DNA of 64,000 nucleotides, from the NCBI GenBank assembly GCA_043228905.1, contig JBHGNT010000013.1, forward strand, positions 3,720,001 through 3,784,000, in the 5' to 3' direction. The position numbers and the translations under genes are program-made. The notes below the pieces were generated by a model. That model was not told the DNA's origin. It worked only from the letters and a program-made list of their open reading frames with translations, and ran no database searches. The DNA is from Azolla caroliniana. Its lineage: Eukaryota; Polypodiophyta. This document shows positions 11,421-22,258 of the stretch, piece by piece. Numbering within the stretch: position 1 is the stretch's first letter; each line of letters starts with the position of its first letter.

Positions 11421-13047
11421 GTGATGTAAACATATCATGGGAAAACATTAATCGATATAATGATATCACCTCAATACCCCTTGGGATGTATGAGATGAGG
11501 TTCAAGATCAGGTTACTATTGTAACACAAAGGTGTTTTAAAAACCAATGGGGTGACAAGTGAATGTCTTTCCCTAATCTCTATATCGATTTTTTCATGGC
11601 GGCTCAAGCATGTATGTTCACGTCATGAATAGTTTATACAAGAAAAAATGTTAACAATAAACTACGTTTCTGTGCCCATGTATGTGGTTTTGGCTCTTTA
11701 AGTCCTATTACGAGGACCCCGAAGTTCACTTAGACCTAAAGTTTAAACATGTGTTATAGTAATATGTATGAACAATGTTGTATGGTCTTGTTCATATTTG
11801 AACTCAAAATCTCAAGAACAAATGCATTAAACATTGGAGCTAACCAAATAGGTTGCTCACGTTGAATGTTTAATGGTTTATCCGTATAAGAGATATGTGA
11901 AGGCATTTGCCCAGATATATATTTTTTAAAAGAAAACATATATGTCGAGAGTCCTTATTTCCTTTTCGTTTACAACAAAATTATGTTGGTACCTTACCTA
12001 ACCTCAAGTCTCATAATTACGATGGCATACGCCAAAGTGCAACCTAATGGTCAAGCTAAATGAGCCCCCTCTTTTCGTAGTAGGCCCGAGTGGCCCATCG
12101 CATGCCAATTACGTCATTACAAATGCCTTCTATAATGATGATCTCATGGTGGCATCATATCCATGTAACGAGGGAGAGATGTTAGATATGTGTGTCATAG
12201 GAGCGACCTCACATGAAGTGGGTCAAGCCCTATGCTCTCAACATCATTGTGGCTATAATTGTTCCGTTATAATGCGTAGCGAAATCGAAGTGAACAACGG
12301 GGATATCAACAAAAAATTTGTTGAAAAAAGGATGGTGATGACGCCATTCTCACAAAAATGTGATGACGGCCACCAACATGGTTTCCCCGAAAAGGACAAC
12401 TTTCGATATGCAAAATCACGTAATAACTAATATACACATATGTATGTTTATCACATATATACGATCAAATACGTACACATGTGACCCCATATGCGTATAT
12501 TTAAAAAAATCATAACATAAAATAGCCAACATATGATGAAATCGAGACACGTAATTGAGGCATATAGCCTCTACGCACATGAAACATCCACAAATAAGGG
12601 TGAACATAATACACAATTGAGGTATTGACCTCTACGCATATGACACCAATCGCATATCATTTACATAGAAATTGAGGTATTGACCTCATACACATATGTA
12701 ACATATGTATGTGAACATAATACACAATTGAGGTATTAACCTCATACGCATACGACACGACATATCAAATATATGTCAAATGAAGTATGGAACTCATACA
12801 CATATGTAAACTTTTTATACAACCAATTAATTACTACTACAACATCATTGGATCAATGAAAGAAAACACATATTGACTATCCATTATTAGATTGGGAGAA
12901 GAAAGAATAGAAAAAAAAGAGTTACCGAAGTTCCTTTGTTGATTGTTATCTGGACCAAGGTCGACCACACGTCGATCAATCACCATCCACCAAGAACAAA
13001 ACAAAAACCAACAAAAGAAACATTAGTGACATGGCTCTAATACCAAC
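11421..13047. other. Unassigned interior of the gypsy remnant
   Basis: AT-rich. It lacks gag, protease and RT, and holds the local hairpin repeats described separately (12545-12800). A 127-codon plus-strand frame at 12047-12430 has no recognisable domain. Confidence 0.4.
12545..12800. repeat. Diverged tandem repeats with GAGGT...ACCTC hairpins
   Basis: Four or five diverged units of about 60 bp each carry ATTGAGGTATTGACCTC or a variant (near 12555, 12613, 12670, 12731 and weakly 12782), followed by CATAnnCATATG-like sequence. The dyad GAGGT/ACCTC is kept in most units. Confidence 0.7.
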
Positions 13048-13503
13048 TGTTAGAGTGATGATCTAATGTAAGCATATGATAAGGATAAATGATAGATAAA
13101 TAAGAAAGGAGAGAGAGAAAGAAGGGTGCCGATCCACCCGACCACCCCTGAGCGAAGGGATTGAGATGAACTCGAGTCTCGATCAGCGTCCTATACCAAC
13201 ATCGTGGCGTCGAGTCGTACCTAGTGCTGCCGCGCTCGCCACAAGAGTTGACCTAGCACAAAACGGAGTCTCAACGTAGTCAAGAGATGATGAAATGAGG
13301 GTAGTTAGGCCTCATATTTATAGCGTGACCCAAGGCCCCCAGGCAATTTCACACTTGGCCTAATGGGTTGTCCCAATCCCAAGGATTTTAAAAGTAATCC
13401 TTCCCTTCTTTACACTCTCATTTAACTGTCACACTTTATCCACATGTATAGAATGCTATGGTAAATTCTCACTACGGGATATTATATTTTCATGCCCGTA
13501 ACA
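13048..13503 (-). repeat. 5' LTR of the decayed gypsy element
   Basis: Read on minus, it starts TGTTACGGGCATGA and ends CTCTAACA, followed by the primer site TTGGTATTAGAGCC. A TATAAATATGAGGC promoter region lies inside. It matches the solo LTR at 23125-23581 over its whole length, including GCTCGAGTCC-like and GGTGGTCGGGTGGATCG segments. Confidence 0.85.
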
Positions 13504-13538
13504 CACACACACACACTCTCTCTCTCTCTCTCTCAATC
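13504..13538. repeat. (CA)n(CT)n microsatellite
   Basis: CACACA then CTCTCT tracts directly between the gypsy LTR and chromovirus copy A. A like tract follows the other end of copy A at 21849-21890. Confidence 0.85.
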
Positions 13539-13973
13539 TCTCATATAATATGAGGCAAGACTCGAACCCATGACCTTATGTTACATGGGTCGAGCTCTTG
13601 ACCATTATACTATATGTTGTAATACAAAAGATATTATTTTCATTTAAGTTTTACTATAGAAAATTGATGTATGTTCTAGATTTCTCTAGAAGATTCTAGA
13701 AACTTCAAGAGTACTCCTGAGAACACTATAAAAGGAGGCACAAGGCAATATTTCGAACCAACTCGGTTCAACGCCAGTCTTAAGCCTCCTAGCTACTATT
13801 GTATATTCTCTTAACATAATATATATTTCTTTTGTTATCATCATTCTCTCTCTCTCTCTCTCTCTCTCTCACTCACTCACTCTTTCCTTCTCTCAAGAGT
13901 TCTACCCCTCCCTTAGTACTAATCCTTATCTTCTACTACTAATTCCTTCTCTGTCTTAGTATTGTTCCTGACA
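13539..13973 (+). repeat. 5' LTR of chromovirus copy A
   Basis: Ends GTTCCTGACA. The expected start TGTCAT is decayed to TCTCAT. A CTATAAAAGGAGGC TATA region is present, then the predicted transcript start region CGAACCAACTCGGTTCAACG. Confidence 0.85.
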
Positions 13974-13990
13974 GTTTGAACCGATTTGGG
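13974..13990 (+). promoter_or_regulatory. Self-primer binding site of copy A
   Basis: GTTTGAACCGATTTGGG follows the LTR directly. Its complement contains CCAAATCGGTTCAA, the sequence found in this family's LTR about 30 bp after the TATA box. In copy A's own LTR that site reads CCAACTCGGTTCAA, with one mismatch. No tRNA 3' end (TGG start) is present. Confidence 0.65.
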
Positions 13991-14069
13991 TCTCCGTCCT
14001 TCTCTTCCTTTATCTTCTTACTTCTCCCTCCCTTCATACTAATCTCTTATTCCTCTTTTCTCTCACACT

Positions 14070-15143
14070 ATGGCCACTGTTAGCACTCAAGAATATCAAT
14101 CTGGTTTTTTGAAGTTGCAATGCTTGAAAGAGAAGTTTCACGTATTGGAACAAGAAAATCAATGAATATTGGGGGAGCTTCAGCAAATCTCCTTAGAGAA
14201 GCAGTAGACGCAACAACAACATGGGGAATTAGCGTTACGCGTGCAACAACTTGAAGCAACCATAGTCGCGATGCAACAACAAGAACCCAGTACACAAGGG
14301 GTTCATAAAGAACCCAAGATCAGCCTTCCCATGAAATTCGATGGAACGCGATCACAATTTAGAGGATTCCTTAATCGGGTACGATTAGTCATTCAAATGC
14401 ATCCTTCCCAATATCCCACCGATGCATCATGAGTGGGTTTAGTAGGCATGTTAAGTGGCTCAGTTTTGGCATGGTTTGCTCCGTTGTTAGAAAAGCAATC
14501 TCCTTTACTAAACAATTTTAAAGAGTTTTTAAGTGAGTTTAAAGCCTGTTTTAGAGATACTAACAGTATAAGGACAACAATCAACAAAATCCAACGATTA
14601 CGTCAAGGTGATCGTCTAGCCTCTGCATACGCTGCAGATTTCCGCCTACTCGCCTCCAATAAACCCTAGGATGACCAAGCAGTTATGGAGCAATTTTGTT
14701 ATGGTCTACATAACGATGTCAAGGATTTACTCTTGACCTTCCCTGAAGAACCAAAGTCATTGACAGAAGCAATCAGTCACGCAGTGAGATGCGACAACCG
14801 TCTTTTCGAACGACGTTGAAAACGTCAGTTCCAGATCCCAAGGGCAAGATCAGAGCCCACCTACGCCTCAGTGGTAGCAAAACCTTTTACAAGGGAGTCA
14901 TATAATGCGTCTCTAGTGAATACTCCAAATCCGATGGAAATTGAAACTACACGTTGTCACGGACCATTATCGGAAGAAGAAAAGCAGTGACGTCGAGCAA
15001 ATCGACTATGTCTTTATTGCGGTGGACCAGGGCATATTGCAGTGAACTGTCCCGATAGGCCAAGAAGACATGCGAACCAAATACTTGCTAGTTCTAATTG
15101 TAGTAAACCCGAGTCTATTTTAGTAGGAATATCTTATAGTTCT
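14070..15143 (+). pseudogene. gag of chromovirus copy A (5' part)
   Basis: Starts MATVSTQEYQSGF and follows copy C gag through the coiled-coil region, the FDGTRSQFRGFLNRVRLV capsid segment and the CCHC zinc knuckle (CLYCGGPGHIAVNC). It has about six in-frame stops. Comparison with copy C shows that several are CGA to TGA or TGG to TAG changes, the signature of methylcytosine decay. It is cut by the copia insertion after VGISYSS; the last residues resume at 19689. Confidence 0.9.
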
Positions 15144-15213
15144 TGTAACGGAATGGGAGGCAAGAGTGATTGCAATGCAGCGGAAGAAGATTGAGTGTGT
15201 CTGTGTGTGAGGC

Positions 15214-15266
<53 letters not shown>

Positions 15267-15469
15267 CTTAAGGCAGAGATAGAAAAACTGTATATTAACC
15301 AAAAATACATCAAACATAAAACATCCAACAATAACTAAGTTACAATGCGTTGGTTTATATACCAACTAAGCTAGGGCAAGTGCCCTTTCTACTATTTACA
15401 AAACTTGCCCAACATGTCCATGAGCTAGTGTGAAACCTATCTATGAGAAGTTGAGTTCGACTCTCAACA
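15144..15469 (-). repeat. 3' LTR of nested copia
   Basis: TG...CA ends, about 326 bp, containing an AG microsatellite (15210-15262). Nearly the same as 19373-19688 apart from the repeat length and a handful of substitutions. Confidence 0.9.
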
Positions 15470-15563
15470 TGCCCCTTCGAACACAACTTCTATCTGTCGA
15501 CAAGGTTGTTCGGTTCGTACTTCGACTTGGCTAGTCGGCTATGTTGCGTATTTGCATACTCGA

Positions 15564-18353
15564 TCAATTGCGTATGTGTTGTGTATCGTTGCGTATTGCT
15601 TCCATGTCGCCTGTACCTATACTCCCCCTCAAGTTTGGCAATGTAGATTTCGTGAGACCAAGGTTCGATGCAAATTTCCCGAGCTTGTCGACTCCTAAGG
15701 CCTTCGTAAAGATATCAGCAACTTGGAGGTGTGTAGTGGTATGTTGTAGATCGATCTCATCGGCTTGTACGCGCTCGTGGATGAGGTGGTAATGCACTTC
15801 GATATGTTTAGTCCACGCATGGAATACAGGGTTCTACGCCAAGTAGATACTACTCATGTTGTCACAGTAGAGACGAATTGGATCCTTGATGGGAACGCCC
15901 AGATCCTTTAGTATGCGTTTAAGCCATACGGCTTCGCATGCGGCGACTATTGCGCCCCTATATTCGGCTTCTGTGCTCGACAGTGCGACTATCGGCTGTT
16001 TCTTGCTGCTCCAAGACATTGGTCCGCTGCCGAGGGAGAAGACAAATCCGGAGGTGGATCGTCTATTCGCTTTATAGCCTACCTAGTCCGCGTCGGTGTT
16101 CCCTTCGAGTCAAATAGTTGTGTTTGACTTATACATGATGCCATAAGCCATTGTCGTACTGACATACGGTAGTATCCTCTTAGCACAATCAAGATGAAGG
16201 TTTCGCGGATTCTGCATGAATTGGCTAAGTAGGCTGACCGAATAACTCAGGTCGGGTCACGTAATGGTTAGATAGATCAAACTACCGATCATCTGGTGGA
16301 GGTGCCATCCCTTCGCTATGGCAAGTGCAATTATTGTCTGTACAGTTGTCATCTTTGCTACCGGGGCTAAGGTTTCTTCATAGTCTAGTCTATGCCATGC
16401 GTTTGCGCGTAGCCTTTTGCAACGGGCTGTGCTTTGAAGCGATTTACGGATCCGTGGGCATTGTATTTTACTTTGTATATCCATTTGCAACCAATCGCTT
16501 TCTTGTTCGGGGGGAGAGGAATGAGATCCTATGTCTCGTTTTTGCATAAAGCTTCCATCTCCTCATTCATCCCCTCGACCCATCGCGGATCCTTTGCAGC
16601 TTCGGAAAGCATTTCCGGTTCCCATACTGACCCTACTTTCATCATAAAAGCGTAGTGATACGCCATGTACTCGTCGTAGCCATAGCAGTTTACGGGGTTT
16701 TGTTCACGTATGGATCGGCGTAGCTCTCAATCTATGGGGAGTATGGCTTTCTTTGCTCCATCTATGCGGATTTCGAGATCTTCAAATTCAATGTCAAGAG
16801 AGTAAAGCATCTCGGTCTCTTCCTGATCGTCATATTCCCGCATTTTCGCCTTCCCTTTGTCCAGCTTCGGACTCGGCCGAGATGTGCTTTCATCACTCGG
16901 CGGCTCTGATGGCCCACTCAGTCGTGTCATAATTGGGTTGTCTTTTAACATCTGTGTGAGCCGATCCTTAGCTTCTATTTCTATTTCAGTGTCATCCGCA
17001 TTGAGCGGGGTTGGAGTCGGAAGTATTCTCTAGTGCGTACCAAGATGTGTATTTGTCGAAGACTACGTCTCGACTTGTTCGAACCGTATGGGTAGACGGG
17101 TTGTAGCATTTGTACCCCTTCTATTCGAGTGAGTATCCTACGAGGATACATTTCTCCGACTTTGGGTCAAGCTTTTGCCACGTATCGTCGGGAATATGTA
17201 CGTAGGCGATAGAACCGAAAATGCGGACATGTGACAAGTCCGGCTTCTTTCCGAAGAATTTCTCATGCGGAGTTATATCATGTACTCCCAAGGTTGTGCA
17301 CCTGTTCATGAGATATACAACCGTATTTGCTGCTCATGTCCAATATGATTTCGGCAGGTTCTTCTCGTTCATCATGGCTCGTGCGACTTCTACTACATGG
17401 TGATTTTTATGCTCTGCTACGCCGTTTTCCTGAGGCGTGTGTCGACACGAGAACTCTCGTCAAATTCCTTCTTTTCAGAGATATGCCGAAAATTCATCCG
17501 AAAAATATTCTTTGCCTCTATCTAATCGAAGACAGCATACATGCCGACCCGTAGTTTTTTCGACTTCGGCTTTGAATGTTGTGAAGTGCCTGAACACTTC
17601 ATTCTTCTGCTTCATCGGATAGATCTAGGTGTTCCTGGAGAAGTCGTCAATGAACGTGACATAGTATCAGCATCTGCCAAATGTTGCTGTCGGAGCTAGT
17701 CCCCACACATCTCAATGTACAACATCCAGGATTCCTTTGCTCACATTCCGCTCTTTAGGGAATGGGTGACGGCGTTGCTTTCCGAACTTACATGCATCGC
17801 ATACGCCTGTAATCTCCTTCGCCGTAAAGTTCGGGAGTCCAATTACGACTCCTTTTGATTGCATGTTCTAGAGCTTTTGGAGATTGATGTGGCCAATTCT
17901 CTCGTGCCACAGTTTCAAGTCGGTTTCGACTTTCTGGCCCTTTGCAAACATGGCCGACATTACCTTGCTCGATTCGAGGATGAACATACGACCTTCACGA
18001 CGACCGTGAGCTATGACTTAATCTCCTTTTTCGATGAAGCACCCATCGTTGTTGAAGCGTACTTGCATTCCTTGTTCGACAATCTGGCCAACCGAGACCA
18101 GGTTTTTCGTAACAGTGGGGACATGAAACACGTTCTTGAGGTAGGTTTGTTTGCCGTTGTTTCTGAATGGGACATTCCCGATATGTTGTATTGGGTGAGT
18201 TGTGTCATCTCCTGTTTTGACATTTCTGGGACATTCGGGCTTCCGTAGTTCCCGAAACCAATCTTCATGGGACGTCATGTGATTGGATGCTCCCAAATCG
18301 GCAAACCATACGCTGTTCGGAGTGGAATCAGTAGTTGATGCAAGTGTGGACAT
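15564..18353 (-). pseudogene. copia pol (protease, integrase, RT/RNase H remnants)
   Basis: Pieces on the minus strand, in element order: protease (WFADLGASNHMT, where DTGAS or DSGAS is expected) and GAG-pre-integrase (KNLVSVGQI) at 18018-18353; integrase C-terminal part (FFGKKPDLSHVRIFGSIAYV) at 17121-17309; RT start (YEETLAPVAKMTTVQTIIAL) near 16300-16400; RNase H ([19 protein letters not shown], then DIFTKAL) at 15564-16019. RT jumps from HLHQM straight to IGSLIYLT, so the central palm with the YVDD catalytic site is deleted. The element cannot move on its own. Confidence 0.9.
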
Positions 18354-19325
18354 TCAGTGCGCTTCGTGCTTCATTATGAACATTCCGCCACGGTCGCCGT
18401 AGTTGGAGTTCGTGGTGTAATTTGTTAGTTTTCGGCCTTGCTCATGCTTCTTCTTCTGACATTCATCTTCGTAGTGGCCAGGTTTTCTGCAGTACGTGCA
18501 CTTAACTAGGTTCCTACAAGTGCTTGGTCTAGCGTGATGACTCCCCCTTCCGCCGAACTCTTTGGTGTTGTTTCTGTCCACTTGCCATTGGTGGGAGTTA
18601 CGCTCTTGGTTGTGTCGGCCTTGGCGGAATTGACCTCTCCTTCCGCGACTTTGTCCTCTTCCTCCATCAAAGTTCGAATATAGCATTTTTTCATCATGCG
18701 TGTTGTTCCTTTGATGCACATGATTCTCTTCAACTAGTAACAATGATTGGAGATCAAAAAATGAGGGAGGATTCTCTGTTGCGAGAATGGTCGATCTTAT
18801 TGCGCCAAATTGCGGTGCCAAGCCACCGAGGTCATCGAACTCAATGCTAACTTTGATCGATCCAAGGGCATCACAGAACTCCTTGATCTTTAAGGTGTAG
18901 TTGCCGATTGACATGTCCCTTTGTTGAAGATTGTTCAGCTCCTCTTGAAGTTGGAGTTTTCGTGTGGCCATATTGGCTGCAAAAATCTTCTTGAGGTTTT
19001 CCCACGCCTGCCTCGGCATTTTTGCCTCTCGAATGTAGCCAAGCATATGATCGTGAACGCATGATGCAAGGCAACACAACAGACGGCTTGCAACCTGCTC
19101 CCAAGCGGGATAGTCGGCGTGTGTTGGGTTGGGTTGTGATTCGTGAGCTCCTTCGATGTAGCTCCAATAGCCTTGTCCGACAAGGTATTGATGCATCTGG
19201 TATTCCCAAGATGCAAAGTTCATTCTGTCGAGCTTCTCGATAGGAAGAGCGCTTCCCATTTGAGTATTCATGGTGATTTCTTCTTTGTTGATGGGCCGGT
19301 TCTGGTGACTGTCGGCGTGCAACAC
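18354..19325 (-). CDS. copia gag, intact frame (323 aa)
   Basis: Nucleocapsid/capsid protein of the nested copia. It has a Retrotran_gag-type region (RMNFASWEYQMHQYLVGQGY; AWENLKKIFA) and a CCHC zinc knuckle CTYCRKPGHYEDEC near the C-terminus. The start is the ATG at 19325 on minus, about 35 bp after the primer site. A single in-frame TGA separates it from the protease frame. Unlike pol it has no internal stop, so gag may have stayed functional longer, or the frame survives by chance. Confidence 0.85.
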   Translation of the reverse strand: MLHADSHQNRPINKEEITMNTQMGSALPIEKLDRMNFASWEYQMHQYLVGQGYWSYIEGAHESQPNPTHADYPAWEQVASRLLCCLASCVHDHMLGYIREAKMPRQAWENLKKIFAANMATRKLQLQEELNNLQQRDMSIGNYTLKIKEFCDALGSIKVSIEFDDLGGLAPQFGAIRSTILATENPPSFFDLQSLLLVEENHVHQRNNTHDEKMLYSNFDGGRGQSRGRRGQFRQGRHNQERNSHQWQVDRNNTKEFGGRGSHHARPSTCRNLVKCTYCRKPGHYEDECQKKKHEQGRKLTNYTTNSNYGDRGGMFIMKHEAH

Positions 19326-19372
19326 AACACAATCGAATAGGCTTAATCATGCAACCACACGCTTTGATACCA

Positions 19373-19443
19373 TGTAATGGAATGCGAGGCAAGCGTGATT
19401 GCAATGCAGCAGAAGAAGATTGAGAGTGTGGGTGTGTGTGAGG

Positions 19444-19485
<42 letters not shown>

Positions 19486-19688
19486 CTTAAGGCAAAGATA
19501 GAAAAATTGTATATTAACAAAAAATACATCAAACATAAAACATCCAACAATAACTAAGTTACAATGCGTTGGTTTATATACCAAATAAGCTAGGGCAAGT
19601 GCCCTTTCTACTATTTACAAAACTAGCCCAACATGTCCATGAGCTAGTGTGAAACCTATCTATGAGAAGTTGAGCTTGACTCTCAACA
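19373..19688 (-). repeat. 5' LTR of nested copia
   Basis: Bounded by the primer site at 19361-19372 and by the copia target duplication at 19689. It carries an AG microsatellite (19446-19482). Confidence 0.9.
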
Positions 19689-21421
19689 GTGCTAATAGTA
19701 CTAATAGCCCAAATCTATCGAACAAATTTGATGTCCTTAGTCAGTTAGAAGAAAAGTTAAACGACTAATTCCAGTCAAAATAGGAGCCGTTTGGTTGGAC
19801 AACCCTAGATCTGTGCATCCCATTAGTGGTTCCATTCCCTCTAAGCAAGTTAGCAATGTGTTCTTAGCCCAAGTAACAGGTAGTACTAAAAGTATCTCTC
19901 CAGTACATGTCTCAGCACTCCTAGATTCCGGAACTAATTCTTCCTTCATGAATAGGAATTTTTCCCAAGCTCATCAGATCTCCCTAAGAAAACTCCCGTG
20001 TCCAGCCTCTGTAGTAGTCATTGATGGTCATCCCATTGCTTCCAGAAATATCACAGAAGAGTCAAAGCGCGTTAATATTGTCCTAGATAATTTAGCGTGT
20101 GTAGTATCCTTTAATATAATTAGTATCCTAGAACATCTCATTGTTTTGGGATTACCATGGTTCGAATTACATAACCCATACATAGATTGGAGAACAAGGG
20201 AAATCTGGTATCAACAAACCCGAGGATCTACTCATAAGATTGCAACCATTTCACTACATCAATTGCGTGAGGAAGGACGCAAGGAAGAAATGTTTCTCTT
20301 CGCAGTATCAGTAAAACCCTCCAACATCACTAAAGAGGAGTCCACTGTTCAACTTCCAGAGAAGTATCATCATTATGCCGATGTGTTCAATAAAGTACAA
20401 GCCAATGCAATTCCTCCCCATTGACTGTATGATTGCCCAATCGATTTACAACTGGGAAAAGAGCCAGCATGGGGACCGATCTACAATTTGTCACCTACCA
20501 AGCTAGAAGTCCTTAGAGCCTATATAAAGGAGAATTTGGCAAATGGTTTAATTCTACATTCGAAATCTCCAGCCGGCGCACCCATTTTCTTCATCAAGAA
20601 AAAGGATGGATCACTTTGTCTCGTCGTAGATTACCGTGGCTTGAATAAGGACACCATCAAGAATAGGTACGCACTTCCCCTTATCCCAATTCTTTTAGAA
20701 CGGATCAATGGTGCAAGGTTCTTCACAAAGATCGACTTACGAGGAGCATATAACCTCGTACGGATCCAACCAGGAGATAAATGGAAGACCGCGTTTCGCA
20801 CCGGATATGGTCACTTCGAGTATACGGTCATGCCATTTGGCCTCACAAATGTGGGAACAGTCTTCCAACACATGGCAAATGATATATTCCGAGATCTCTT
20901 GGATGTTTGTTTGATCATCTATTTGGATGATCTACTGGTTTATTCGAAGACCCAAGAAGAGCATGATTCTCATGTATTGTTAGTACCAAAACGACTTTGA
21001 GAACATGGTCTTTATGCAAAGCTAGAAAAATGTAGTTTCGAGTGCAACTAGGTAGAACCAGGTAGAACATGGTCTTTTGTGTATAATAACATTCGGTGTT
21101 TCATAGTTCTCTCCTTGAACCCTATCAAGACAACACCATCCCAAGTCGTATCCGGTGTTTCATAGTTCTCTCCCAGATTGAACTTGAAGATGGACCTGAG
21201 TACGAGGTTGCCGCCATCCTCGATTCCAAGATTGTTCGCAATAAGCTCTACTATTTAGTCGATTGGCTAGGATATAGTCATAGCGAGCGTACTTGGGAAC
21301 CAATAGAGAATGCGAACAATGCTCGTGCTCTTCTTGAAGACTTCCATTGTCAATATCTTAAAAAATCGGGTCCTCAATCCAAAACGACTCGTGACACGCG
21401 TCATTTTAAATGGGGGGATAG
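19689..21421 (+). pseudogene. gag end and pol of chromovirus copy A
   Basis: The gag frame ends at TAA 19766-19768, right after GTTAAAC (19756-19762), with pol in the -1 frame. Pol shows the aspartic protease (LLDSGTNSSF), the linker and RT up to the catalytic site (IIYLDDLLVYSKTQEEHDSH); a TGA truncates it near 21000. Sequence then jumps to the region just before the chromodomain (21180-21400: EYEVAAILDSKIVRNKLYY, WLGYSHSERTWEP), so RT thumb, RNase H and integrase are lost. A short duplication (CGGTGTTTCATAGTTCTC) flanks the junction. Confidence 0.9.
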
Positions 21422-21848
21422 TGTCATGATATGGCAAGACTCGAACCCATGACCTTATGTTACATGGGTCAAGCTCTTGACCATTAGACTATATGTTGTA
21501 AAACGAAAGATAATTTTCATTTAAGTTTTACTATAGAAAATTGATGTATGTTCCAGATTTCTCTGGAACATTGTAGAAACTTCAGGAGTACTCTTGAGAA
21601 GACTATAAAACGAGGCACAAGGCATTATTTCAAACCAAATCGGTTCAATGCTCGTCTTAAGGCTCCTAGCTACAATTGTATATTCTCTTAACATAATATA
21701 TATCTCTTTTGTTATCATCATTCTCTCTCTCTATCTCTCTCTCTCTCTCACTCACTCTGTCCTTCTCTTTAGAGTTCTACACCTCCCTTAGTACTTATCC
21801 TCATCTTTTAGTACTAATTCCTTGTCTATCTTAGTATTGTTCTTGACA
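21422..21848 (+). repeat. 3' LTR of chromovirus copy A
   Basis: TGTCATGATATGG...TTCTTGACA. It follows a purine-rich tract AAATGGGGGGATAG. It differs from the 5' LTR at many sites, so copy A is old. Confidence 0.9.
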
Positions 21849-22258
21849 CACACACTCTCTCTCTCTCTCACTCTCTCTCTTGTAACGACTCTTTCTGTCC
21901 TTGCCGTTGCCGCCGTCGTCGTCTAATGTTGCCGTCGCTTGCTATTGCCGTCGTCTGCAGCCGTTGTCTGTTGTCACTACTGTTGCCGTCATTGTCACCA
22001 TCGACGTTTGTCATCTGCCGCCATCGCCGTCACCATTGTCGTCAGTTTCTTGGTCGTCGCCGCTATTGTCGTGTGTAGTCATTGTCATTATCGTCGTTGT
22101 TCGTCGCCTTACCTACGCTTATGACGACGTAATCAGATGAGTAAACAAGAGAGCATACATGTCCTTCTACACTCGAACCTAGTGCGCAAGGCATGAATGC
22201 TCGACTAAGTTTTTTCTGTCCTCTTTGTCTTTTTTTTCTTTTATCGTTTGATTTACAA
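21849..22258. repeat. CA/CT tract and degenerate GCC/GTC triplet region
   Basis: A CACACA/CTCTCT tract, then 21895-22130 rich in GCC, GTC and TCG triplets. It could be the 5' untranslated region of the LINE that follows. Peptides encoded here are low-complexity and are not called as genes. A similar triplet-rich stretch occurs at 46040-46250. Confidence 0.5.

Larger units (their letters stand above)
9687..13503 (-). mobile_element. Decayed Ty3/gypsy element (tRNA-Met primed)
   Basis: A minus-strand element with its 5' LTR at 13048-13503 and a truncated 3' LTR at 9687-9799. The primer site TTGGTATTAGAGC (read on minus) lies next to the 5' LTR, and the polypurine tract AGAGGGGGAGTA next to the 3' LTR (plus 9800-9811). 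Only RNase H-integrase remains. The 1.6 kb between 11420 and 13047 has no gag, protease or RT and looks replaced or heavily decayed. A solo LTR of the same family is at 23125-23581. Confidence 0.85.
15144..19688 (-). mobile_element. Ty1/copia element nested in chromovirus copy A
   Basis: Minus-strand element of 4.5 kb with LTRs 15144-15469 and 19373-19688. The primer site on minus is TGGTATCAAAGC (plus 19361-19372), close to initiator tRNA-Met. Flanks are GTTCT (15139-15143) and GTGCT (19689-19693), a 5-bp target duplication with one change. It has an intact gag frame and a decayed, RT-deleted pol. The gag reading of the host element resumes on both sides. Confidence 0.93.
13539..21848 (+). 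mobile_element. Chromovirus copy A (Tf1/Tcn1-like Ty3/gypsy), with nested copia
   Basis: Plus-strand element with LTRs 13539-13973 and 21422-21848, a self-primer site at 13974, a gag pseudogene, protease, part of RT and a C-terminal chromodomain. Most of RT, RNase H and integrase is deleted. A copia element (15144-19688) is inserted in gag near its 3' end. The family is the same as copies B (47173 onward) and C (55329-61106), and comparison with intact copy C defines the losses. Both ends sit in CA/CT microsatellite, so a target duplication cannot be read. Confidence 0.9.

Noticed and set aside
12047-12430. 127-codon plus-strand frame inside the decayed gypsy element
   Set aside because: No domain, no repeat in other copies, and it lies in decayed DNA; probably chance.
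16325-16655. Plus-strand frames over the copia pol
   Set aside because: Antisense shadows of the minus-strand RT remnant.
21901-22140. Ser/Val/Pro-rich frame of 79 codons before the LINE
   Set aside because: Degenerate triplet repeat; more likely untranslated region or simple repeat.
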